Assembly: GCA_003661105.1 (NCBI GenBank)
Contig: QMVM01000106.1
Span: 1-6,999 of the forward strand
Source: Methanosarcinales archaeon
Lineage (GTDB): Archaea > Halobacteriota > Methanosarcinia > Methanosarcinales > Methanogasteraceae
Length of the DNA: 6,999 nucleotides
Reading direction: 5' to 3'
The translations under genes and the position numbers were made by a program. The notes below the pieces were generated by a model. The model was not told the DNA's origin and searched no databases. It was given only the letters and a program-made list of their open reading frames with translations. Below, piece by piece: positions 1 to 5,604 of the stretch; within the stretch, counting starts at the first letter, position 1; the number at the start of each line of letters is the position of its first letter.

Positions 1-1
1 G

Positions 2-1333
2 CTCGCGGTGATAAGTGTTGACAATCCGGGCAAGATCGTTGTCGCACGGAAGGGTAGCCCCCTCGTCATTGGGCTTGGGGGTGACGATTTTTTTGTGGCG
101 TCCGATGTATCAGGGATCCTTAAATATACGAGAGATGTCATATTCATGAATGATGGGGAGATCGGCGTAATAACAGATTCCGGTATCGATATCACGACTC
201 TTGATGGGGTTTCTGTTGAGAATAATATCGAAACGATGGAATGGGATCCTGAGGCGGCGGAGAAGAGTGGTTATGAGCATTTCATGTTAAAAGAGATATT
301 CGAACAGCCAGACACCATCAGGGATACGTTTTCAGGAAGAATATCGGCAGACGGGATCAATCTTGGTGTGGCTCTGCCAAACGTGAGGAGGGTCGTGATC
401 ATCGCATGTGGAACCTCGTACCATGCCGGGCTCTTTGGAAGGTATGTGATCGAGCGGTTTGCCAGAATCCCTGTCGATGTCGAGATCGCATCCGAGTTCA
501 GATACCTAGACCCGATCGTCGATTGTGGCGATCTCGTAATAGCGATCACGCAATCAGGAGAGACCGCTGACACCCTTGCAGCGATCAGGGAAGCCGGATC
601 GAAGGGCAGCCAGAAACTCGGGATCGTCAATGCGCTCGGAAGCAGCATTACAAGGGAGTGTCAGTGCCTCTTCACGAGAGCGGGGCCGGAGATCGGTGTT
701 GCCGCCACCAAATCATTCACATCGCAACTGGCATGTCTGCTTCTGCTTTCAGTACAGCTCGGTAAAGCGAGAAAGACGTTATCGACTGCTGATGTAAACG
801 ACTTCGTCTACGAATTAAAGCAGATGAGCGGGAACATCCAGCGTGTGCTTAATAGTACACCTGACATCAGGGAGTGCGCGAAGATGTTTGCTGATGCTGA
901 GCAGTTCCTGTTCATGGGCAGGGGCGCAAACTACCCAGTCGCGCTTGAAGGCGCGCTAAAATTAAAAGAGATCTCTTACATTCCGGCAGAGGGTTTTCCA
1001 GCAGGCGAACTGAAGCACGGTCCGCTTGCCCTGATCTATGACGGGATCCCGGTGGTTGCGATAGCGACAAAGGATCCGGTGTACGAGAAGACGCTTGGGA
1101 ATATCAAGGAGGTGAAGGCAAGAGGTGCAACCGTCATCGGTATCGCAAACGAAAGCGACACTGAGATTGCGAAATACGTGGACTATGTGCTCAGGATACC
1201 TGATACCGATCCGTGGATCGCACCCGTCCTCTCTTCGGTCGTGCTCCAGCTGTTCGCATACTATGTCGCGTATCACAGGGGTTGCGAGATCGATAAGCCG
1301 AGAAATCTTGCAAAGAGCGTTACCGTGGAGTGA
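2..1333 (+). CDS. glmS: Glutamine--fructose-6-phosphate aminotransferase (isomerizing), C-terminal part, cut by the window edge
   Basis: GlmS makes glucosamine-6-phosphate from fructose-6-phosphate and glutamine, the entry step to UDP-GlcNAc, in the cytoplasm. The frame is open to the left edge and the visible 443 codons match the E. coli enzyme from the end of its glutaminase domain onward, so about 165 N-terminal residues, including the catalytic Cys1, lie outside the window; the GTG at 8 is not a real start. Seen in order: end of the class II amidotransferase domain (GSPLVIGLG, then FFVASD), a linker (KEIFEQP), then two SIS sugar-isomerase domains with ACGTSYHA (404-427), TQSGETADT (548-574) and EIGVAATKSF. 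The isomerase residues equivalent to E. coli Glu488 (GAG 968-970), His504 (CAC 1016-1018) and Lys603 (AAG 1313-1315) are all present, and the protein ends in the canonical AKSVTVE. Nothing looks damaged. The downstream glmM and glmU continue the same pathway after an interruption of about 1.1 kb. Identification is firm. Confidence 0.97.
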   Translation, partial: LAVISVDNPGKIVVARKGSPLVIGLGGDDFFVASDVSGILKYTRDVIFMNDGEIGVITDSGIDITTLDGVSVENNIETMEWDPEAAEKSGYEHFMLKEIFEQPDTIRDTFSGRISADGINLGVALPNVRRVVIIACGTSYHAGLFGRYVIERFARIPVDVEIASEFRYLDPIVDCGDLVIAITQSGETADTLAAIREAGSKGSQKLGIVNALGSSITRECQCLFTRAGPEIGVAATKSFTSQLACLLLLSVQLGKARKTLSTADVNDFVYELKQMSGNIQRVLNSTPDIRECAKMFADAEQFLFMGRGANYPVALEGALKLKEISYIPAEGFPAGELKHGPLALIYDGIPVVAIATKDPVYEKTLGNIKEVKARGATVIGIANESDTEIAKYVDYVLRIPDTDPWIAPVLSSVVLQLFAYYVAYHRGCEIDKPRNLAKSVTVE

Positions 1334-1615
1334 GGGTGTGGGGGGCGGGAGGTCATGCCATCCGGTGTTGCTTATCTACAAGACTTCAGCGCAGTCGGAT
1401 CGAATGTGAAAACACGGTGTGCAGGCTCTGTATGCAAGTGCGGGATTTGGCGACTTCGGGAGACTGTCATGATGGGAGCGGAGTCGGGTGTGGTCGGAAG
1501 GTTTTTGAGGTGCGGGCTTGAACAAGTGTTTATGGTCATCTATCAGAGAAATGGGGACTGAAAGGATGAAAGGTCTGATGGTTAGATGAAACGCACAAAT
1601 GAAGGAGAAGTGATC
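1334..1615. other. Unassigned G-rich intergenic stretch between glmS and the toxin-antitoxin pair
   Basis: Two overlapping short open frames (1330-1521 and 1355-1561) cross this stretch, but neither gives a protein I recognise, neither has a convincing ribosome binding site, and both are rich in Cys, Arg and Gly as expected of G-rich noncoding DNA. Directly after the glmS stop lies a G-rich run (1334-1349). A T5 tract at 1502-1506 is the only terminator-like element and is weak. A poor TATA-like TTTATGG near 1529-1535 could serve the antitoxin gene, but I would not rely on it. It may be debris from the event that brought in the toxin-antitoxin cassette (inference). Confidence 0.5.
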
Positions 1616-1834
1616 ATGTCATCTGAAATTTCTGTCTACGAAAAACAACTAATTCATGAAATCGAAGAGACGCCACACGAATACCTGCCAAACTTGCTTC
1701 AAATTGTCAGATTGTTCCGTGAGAGCGTGGTGGTAAAGTCTGCTGAGGATAGTTTCCGTCAGGGATGGAAGGAAGCGTTGGCAGGCGAAACGCGACCTGT
1801 ATCTGAATTGTGGGACGGCATCGATGCCGAGTGA
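1616..1834 (+). CDS. Antitoxin of a type II toxin-antitoxin pair
   Basis: This 72-residue acidic protein sits immediately before, and overlaps by 11 nt, a RelE/ParE-type toxin gene, the usual antitoxin-first order. The start at ATG 1616 is chosen because AAGGAG at 1602-1607 lies 8 nt upstream; an in-frame ATG at 1586 would add 10 residues and has no comparable site. The N-terminal half (VYEKQLIHEIEETPHEYLP) is predicted helical. The C-terminal motif around SFRQGWKEALAGETRPVSEL and WDGID resembles, from memory, small antitoxins common in cyanobacteria and other bacteria paired with this kind of toxin. No helix-turn-helix or ribbon-helix-helix is obvious, so autoregulation of the operon is unproven. 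Expected role: bind and neutralise the toxin. Antitoxin function is inferred mainly from position, size, overlap and the recalled C-terminal motif. Confidence 0.8.
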   Translation: MSSEISVYEKQLIHEIEETPHEYLPNLLQIVRLFRESVVVKSAEDSFRQGWKEALAGETRPVSELWDGIDAE

Positions 1835-2186
1835 GCCAGCCGAATCGGCACAGGTTGAATTCACTCCGGAATTCAAGCGTAACCTGCGGTCGCTTGCCAA
1901 GAAGTACCGGCACATTCGCTCTGACGTTCAACCGTTAATCGACCAACTTCGGGCTGGCGAGGTCACGGGGGACCAAGTGCCCGGGACGCGCTACACGGTA
2001 TTTAAAGTGCGGGTGCGGAACAGCGATATTCAAAAAGGCAAACGTTCTGGCTATCGCATGGTCTACCACCTCAAAACTCCCGCAAGCATTATTCTTGTGA
2101 CGATTTATTCCAAGTTGGATCAGGCGGACATTTCGGCGGAGCGGATTCGGCGTATTCTGGTCGAGTTTGATGAGCACTCCGTATAA
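1824..2186 (+). CDS. RelE/ParE-superfamily toxin of a type II toxin-antitoxin pair
   Basis: A 120-residue basic protein, typical toxin size. Characteristic segments are VEFTPEFKRNLRSLAKKY, a helical hairpin with an HIRSDVQPLIDQL helix, then the beta-sheet core with YTVFKVRVRNSDIQKGKRSG, YRMVYHL and IILVTIYSKLDQADI, and a closing helix (SAERIRRILVEF). This matches RelE-like endoribonuclease toxins, with the several Lys/Arg residues expected for a ribosome-dependent mRNA interferase, though I cannot assign catalytic residues one by one. The start ATG 1824 lies inside the end of the antitoxin gene (11-nt overlap, stop 1832-1834), implying coupled translation. Codon use is unlike its neighbours: all 13 arginines use CGN codons, none AGA/AGG, and eight of nine isoleucines use ATT, whereas glmM and galU use AGA/AGG and ATC/ATA freely. 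This suggests fairly recent acquisition, probably from a bacterium. ParE-like gyrase poisoning is a less likely alternative. Confidence 0.88.
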   Translation: MPSEPAESAQVEFTPEFKRNLRSLAKKYRHIRSDVQPLIDQLRAGEVTGDQVPGTRYTVFKVRVRNSDIQKGKRSGYRMVYHLKTPASIILVTIYSKLDQADISAERIRRILVEFDEHSV

Positions 2187-2330
2187 CCGGAAGATGCGCG
2201 AGACGACGAACAAATTTCGCAGCACCCTCTGACATCCATCCACTTGCCCCCTTCGCCCTGCCTCCAAATACGCATGCTTGCCCGCGCTCACCCTGCAACC
2301 CCGCCCCCGCGGATGCCCTCGAATTCATTC

Positions 2331-2349
2331 GGGTGGGGGAGGGTGGGGG
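2331..2349 (+). other. Four-run G-quadruplex motif upstream of glmM
   Basis: The + strand reads GGG-T-GGGGG-A-GGG-T-GGGGG: four runs of at least three G separated by single-base loops, the arrangement known to give very stable parallel quadruplexes in vitro. It ends 4 nt before a TATA-like box (2354-2360), so it covers the place where the BRE/TFB contact would fall. It partly overlaps the 2320-2331 hairpin. The motif is seen directly; a regulatory function is inference. Confidence 0.75.
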
Positions 2350-2353
2350 CTGG

Positions 2354-2360
2354 TATAAAA
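2354..2360 (+). promoter_or_regulatory. Candidate archaeal TATA box (upstream of two) for glmM
   Basis: TATAAAA in an AT-rich stretch after a GC-rich block. With the usual 25-27 nt spacing, transcription would begin near 2381-2385 and leave a leader of about 35 nt that includes the AGGAT...GTGAT ribosome binding region (2402-2414). This fits a leadered mRNA well. The assignment rests on sequence and spacing only. Confidence 0.45.
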
Positions 2361-2384
2361 CACGCGAATCATAACCAAAGCACC

Positions 2385-2392
2385 ATATAAAT
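2385..2392 (+). promoter_or_regulatory. Second candidate TATA box for glmM
   Basis: ATATAAAT is closer to the archaeal consensus than the box at 2354, but it would place the start site near 2413-2416, giving an almost leaderless transcript that omits the ribosome binding region before the ATG at 2418. Either or both boxes may be used. Confidence 0.4.
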
Positions 2393-2417
2393 TGACAGCG
2401 TAGGATAAAGTGATACC

Positions 2418-3761
2418 ATGAAATTCGGATCGAGCGGGATACGAGGAATCGCGAATCAGGCGGTTACGTCAGAATTAGCTCTCCTAATCGGGCGCGGGGT
2501 TGGCACGGGCCGGGGCACTGTCGTCGTTGGGCACGACACGAGAAGAGCAGCAGAGATGATCGAGTACGCGGCGATATCAGGGCTCCTCTCAGTGGGCTGC
2601 CGGGTTACACGGGTTGGAATGGTTGCAACACCGACGCTTGCTTATGCTGCGAGGGATTATGACTGCGGCATCATGGTGACAGCCTCTCACAATCCGCCTG
2701 AGTACATCGGCGTGAAACTATTCAATCCTGATGGGATGGCGTTTGACTCAAAGCAGCAGAAGACGATCGAACGGTTGATCGGGGAGACCGGGGGGGCAGA
2801 TATCAAACATACATTTGCATCGTGGGATCGGATGCACCCGGTTAGAACGGACGGAAACGCTGTCTCAAACCACATATCATGGATACTTGCAAGCGTAAAG
2901 ATCGAGAAGAGGCTGCGGGTGGTGGTGGACTGTGGCTGCGGTGCGGCATCGCTCACAACGCCGTACCTGTTAAGGGCGATGGGTTGCGATGTGGTGACGC
3001 TTAATAGCCAGCCAGACGGGTTTTTTCCGGGACGTAATCCCGAACCGAAGAGTGAAACGCTTACTGCGCTTCAGTCAGTGATTCTCAGTACGAATGCCGA
3101 TCTCGGGATTGCGCATGACGGTGACGCGGATCGGATGGTTGCTGTCGATGATCGGGGAGAGGTTGTCAGCAATGACAAACTCCTCGCATTCTTTGGAATG
3201 CACGAAGCAAGGAAGAAGATGGTCGTTCCTGTGGACACGTCCATGTTAATCGATGCAGTGCTCCCTGACATCGAGATAATCAGAACGCGGGTCGGGGACG
3301 TCTTTATTGCAGAGGAGATGAAGCGATCTGGTGCTGATTTCGGAGGCGAGCCAAGTGGTACATGGATATTTCCGCGAATATCATACTGCCCGGAAGGTAT
3401 CTATTCCGCAGCAAGACTCGTTGAGCTACTGAGCAGAGAGGACGCGAGATTCAGCGAGCATCTCTCGCCGATGCCAGGGTATGAGATAAAGCGCGGGTCG
3501 ATCGCATATCGTGGAGATCTCGATGGCGGGAGGATCGAAGAAGAACTGCGCACGCTCCCCTCGTCCGATATCAGCACGATCGATGGCATCCGGCTCGGAT
3601 TCGACGATGCATGGGCGCTCGTCCGCGCTTCAGGAACAGAACCCCTGATCCGGATCACGGTTGAGGGTGCGACCGGGGATGCGGTCGAGAAATTATACCG
3701 TGAGATACAAAAAAGCGTAAAAGGAGTAATCGATGAAAGCAGTGATCCTCGCAGCAGGTGA
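2418..3761 (+). CDS. glmM: Phosphoglucosamine mutase (archaeal alpha-D-phosphohexomutase family)
   Basis: This 447-residue protein is a full-length phosphohexomutase expected to convert glucosamine-6-P to glucosamine-1-P. All four family loops are intact: the phosphoserine loop TASHNP with Ser90 (TCT 2685-2687), the metal loop DGDADR at residues 234-239, the sugar-specificity loop GGEPSG at 309-314, and the phosphate-binding loop RASGTEP at 403-409. The N-terminus MKFGSSGIRG is typical of the family and fixes the start at ATG 2418, with AGGAT and GTGAT (2402-2414) as a modest ribosome binding region. Sequence alone does not cleanly separate GlmM from phosphomannomutase or phosphoglucomutase in archaea; the overlap with glmU (29 nt, 3733-3761) and the nearby glmS strongly favour GlmM, and the arrangement parallels the glmM-glmU pair of Methanocaldococcus. 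A dual phosphomannomutase role remains possible. Confidence 0.9.
   Translation: MKFGSSGIRGIANQAVTSELALLIGRGVGTGRGTVVVGHDTRRAAEMIEYAAISGLLSVGCRVTRVGMVATPTLAYAARDYDCGIMVTASHNPPEYIGVKLFNPDGMAFDSKQQKTIERLIGETGGADIKHTFASWDRMHPVRTDGNAVSNHISWILASVKIEKRLRVVVDCGCGAASLTTPYLLRAMGCDVVTLNSQPDGFFPGRNPEPKSETLTALQSVILSTNADLGIAHDGDADRMVAVDDRGEVVSNDKLLAFFGMHEARKKMVVPVDTSMLIDAVLPDIEIIRTRVGDVFIAEEMKRSGADFGGEPSGTWIFPRISYCPEGIYSAARLVELLSREDARFSEHLSPMPGYEIKRGSIAYRGDLDGGRIEEELRTLPSSDISTIDGIRLGFDDAWALVRASGTEPLIRITVEGATGDAVEKLYREIQKSVKGVIDESSDPRSR
3721..3726 (+). promoter_or_regulatory. Ribosome binding site of glmU inside glmM
   Basis: AAGGAG lies 6 nt before ATG 3733, within the last codons of glmM. It decides the glmU start and, with the 29-nt gene overlap, implies that the two genes are translated from one mRNA. 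Confidence 0.8.
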
Positions 3762-4920
3762 AGGGACGAGAATGCGTCCGCTTACGGCATCGTGCCCGAA
3801 GGTGATGCTGCCGGTTGCAAACAGACCAATACTTGAGCATATCATCGTTGCTGCCCGGGACGCAGGTATCGACGAGTTCGTCTGTGTGATCGGGTACATG
3901 GGCGATGTGGTCCGGGATTACTTTGGGGGTGGAAGCCGCCTTGATGTCCGTATTGATTACGTGGAGCAGAGAGAGCAACTCGGTACTGCACACGCGATAG
4001 GGATGGCTTCTCGATCTGTGGAGGGCAGATTCCTCGTCTTAAACGGCGATGCGATCGTTACGCCGCCTGATCTCCGTGCTCTCATCGGGCGGAAGGAGGA
4101 CATCGTCCTTGCAACGAAGGAACTGGAAAATCCCGCGGGGTACGGCGTTGTAAAGGCCGATGGCGGCAGAGTCGCCCGGCTCATCGAGAAGCCAGACCAT
4201 GCTGCCGGGAATTTGGTGAATGCGGGGATTTATCTCTTTCCAGATACCATCTTTGATGCCATCAGAAAGACCGGGGAATCGGTACGCGGGGAATACGAGA
4301 TCACGGATTCCATAAACGCGCTTGCAAGCGTTCTTGATATCGGCTACTCGATGCTCGATACATGGATCGATATTGGAAGACCGTGGAACCTCCTGGATGC
4401 AAACGAATATCTGCTTGCTGACATCGATTCAGAGATTGAAGGCGTAGTCGAGCCTTATGCCACATTAAACGGCAATATTCGGGTCGGGAAGGGCAGCATC
4501 ATCAGAAATGGGTCTTACATTACCGGACCCGCGATCATTGGGGAGAACTGTGATATCGGTCCGAACTGCTTTATCAGACCGGGTACGGCTATAGGCGATA
4601 ACGTGCGCATCGGCAATGCCGTTGAGGTCAAAAACAGCATCGTGATAGACGGAACAAATATCGGCCATCTCAGTTATGTCGGGGATAGCGTCATCGGGCG
4701 TGGCTGCAATCTTGGCGCCGGAACGAAGATCGCAAACCTGAGGCACGACGGCAGGAACATTAGTGCGGTCGTGAAGCGCGAGTCCGTCGACACTGGCAGG
4801 AGGAAACTTGGCGTGGTCATGGGGGATGGTGTGCATACCGGGATTAATACGAGCATCAACGTCGGCGTGATGATGGGGGCTTGCATGAGCACGCGTCCGG
4901 GGGAGGTGGTGATGCGATGA
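3733..4920 (+). CDS. glmU: Bifunctional glucosamine-1-phosphate acetyltransferase / GlcNAc-1-phosphate uridylyltransferase, archaeal type
   Basis: The 395-residue protein should acetylate glucosamine-1-P with acetyl-CoA and join the product to UTP, giving UDP-GlcNAc. N-terminal nucleotidyltransferase domain (about 1-230): LAAGEGTRMRPLT at 6-18 (nucleotide loop), PKVMLPV from 22 with Lys23, QLGTAHA at 82-88, the metal-binding NGD at 104-106, EKP at 152-154 and NAGIY at 163-167. C-terminal left-handed beta-helix (about 240-385) shows hexapeptide repeats such as IGENCDIGPNCFIRPG, AIGDNVRIG and VGDSVIGRGCNLGAGTKIANL, the acetyltransferase signature region. This two-domain order with a short helix is the standard archaeal form, somewhat shorter than bacterial GlmU (about 455 aa). 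The protein ends STRPGEVVMR and its stop overlaps the satD-like start. Glucose-1-P or other sugar-1-P activity (dTTP or UTP) is known in relatives, so strict substrate choice is not certain. Confidence 0.92.
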   Translation: MKAVILAAGEGTRMRPLTASCPKVMLPVANRPILEHIIVAARDAGIDEFVCVIGYMGDVVRDYFGGGSRLDVRIDYVEQREQLGTAHAIGMASRSVEGRFLVLNGDAIVTPPDLRALIGRKEDIVLATKELENPAGYGVVKADGGRVARLIEKPDHAAGNLVNAGIYLFPDTIFDAIRKTGESVRGEYEITDSINALASVLDIGYSMLDTWIDIGRPWNLLDANEYLLADIDSEIEGVVEPYATLNGNIRVGKGSIIRNGSYITGPAIIGENCDIGPNCFIRPGTAIGDNVRIGNAVEVKNSIVIDGTNIGHLSYVGDSVIGRGCNLGAGTKIANLRHDGRNISAVVKRESVDTGRRKLGVVMGDGVHTGINTSINVGVMMGACMSTRPGEVVMR

Positions 4921-5552
4921 TTGGGGCACAGCAAGATGTGTATGTCGTCCTGACCGGATACCTGAAATCCTCAAGGAAGCTTGGAGAGAGGGCAGAGGTC
5001 CAGGAAGATCTGAAAGGTTCCCTAAAAGTGGTGAACGAGAGGTTTGAGGATGCGATTGCTGCAAAATTTATGGTTGTGGGAGGCGATGGATTTCAGGGTA
5101 TGCTTTATTTTACAGAATCTCTTTTTGATCTCTATTATGCGCTTTTTGAGAATATTGGGTACCGATTTTATATCGGCATCGTCACAGGTGGCATATCCAC
5201 CAAAATGAGCGAGAACGTTGGCGAGATGGATGGCGAGGCTTTTCACAGGTCATCTGATGCGCTTGCTACTGTGAATCGGAAGGGCGGCTGGGTCGCATTC
5301 GATAGCGGCAGGGGGATCGATGGTATCATCACCCCCTCATGGAATCTTATGGCGGATGCGATCTGGAACTGGAGTGAAAGACAGAAGGAGATCATATTAT
5401 ATTACAGAAAACACGGCAAATGCCGGGATGCGGTCAGATCAGCGAGTGAGAACTTTGGTATCGGAGAGCGGAGCATCTATAAGACACTCCGAACCGGCAG
5501 GTACCATCTGCTGAGGTCTGTAGAGGATGCTCTGAAGGACGTACTGAACTAA
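4917..5552 (+). CDS. SatD-family protein with C-terminal helix-turn-helix
   Basis: A 211-residue protein whose layout matches the SatD family: an N-terminal alpha/beta domain of about 125 residues and a C-terminal sigma-region-4-like helix-turn-helix (SERQKEIILYY, then NFGIGERSIYKTLRTGRY). Family-like motifs seen are SSRKLGERAEVQ (18-29), FMVVGGDGFQGML (51-63), YIGIVTGGIS (85-94) and GEMDGEAFHRSSDAL. The start is set at ATG 4917, which forms an ATGA overlap with the glmU stop and follows GGGGAGGTGG (4900-4909); an upstream TTG at 4881 would add 12 residues inside glmU. Its biochemical function is unknown to me. It is followed by a small membrane protein of the type usually paired with SatD. 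Oddity: the family normally shows a GD pair before the SR motif; here it is GY (Tyr15, TAC 4959-4961), and the second motif is GDGFQG rather than GDEFQG. The N-terminal domain's motif order resembles a class III nucleotide-cyclase-like fold (inference). Confidence 0.8.
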   Translation: MIGAQQDVYVVLTGYLKSSRKLGERAEVQEDLKGSLKVVNERFEDAIAAKFMVVGGDGFQGMLYFTESLFDLYYALFENIGYRFYIGIVTGGISTKMSENVGEMDGEAFHRSSDALATVNRKGGWVAFDSGRGIDGIITPSWNLMADAIWNWSERQKEIILYYRKHGKCRDAVRSASENFGIGERSIYKTLRTGRYHLLRSVEDALKDVLN

Positions 5553-5588
5553 AAATGGTTCTAATTAGATATTGAACTAAAAACGGTT
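5545..5588 (+). repeat. 16-bp imperfect direct repeat between the satD-like and membrane-protein genes
   Basis: TGAACTAAAAATGGTT at 5545-5560 recurs as TGAACTAAAAACGGTT at 5573-5588 (15 of 16 identical, 28-bp period). The first copy contains the stop codon of the satD-like gene (TAA 5550-5552). It may be a small tandem duplication or a binding site; the sequence does not tell which. Confidence 0.7.
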
Positions 5589-5604
5589 AACAGGATGTGA
5601 TGAT

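Larger units (their letters stand above)
2187..2417. other. Intergenic spacer: C-rich block, G-quadruplex motif and glmM promoter
   Basis: No gene is supported here. The + strand is strikingly C-rich and G-poor from about 2221 to 2309, then switches abruptly to G runs at 2331-2349, and then becomes AT-rich over the presumed promoter (2351-2417). A small hairpin, CGAAT-TC-ATTCG at 2320-2331, sits at the switch point. No T-rich archaeal terminator is visible after the toxin gene. The spacer gives glmM its own likely promoter, so glmM need not be co-transcribed with glmS. Confidence 0.6.

Noticed and set aside
962..1276. - strand open frame opposite glmS
   Set aside because: A shadow of the conserved second SIS domain coded on the + strand.
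1334..1349. Second G-quadruplex at the glmS stop
   Set aside because: Only three separate G runs are present, so it does not meet the four-run pattern.
1497..1510. T5 tract as a terminator for glmS
   Set aside because: The T run is short, single, and more than 160 nt from the stop; too weak to call.
1330..1561. Overlapping open frames 1330-1521 and 1355-1561 after glmS
   Set aside because: No recognisable protein, no good ribosome binding site, composition dominated by G-rich codons; treated as noncoding or debris.
2089..2328. - strand open frame over the toxin end and spacer
   Set aside because: Ala/Gly/Arg-rich translation of the C-rich block, no ribosome binding site, no family resemblance.
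3733..4920. glmU as an unusual gene fusion
   Set aside because: The nucleotidyltransferase plus beta-helix layout is the normal archaeal bifunctional enzyme.
4465..5064. Long open frame (199 codons) on the - strand opposite glmU and the satD-like gene
   Set aside because: It lies antisense to two well supported genes, is rich in His/Pro/Arg as expected from the complement of their codons, and matches nothing I know.
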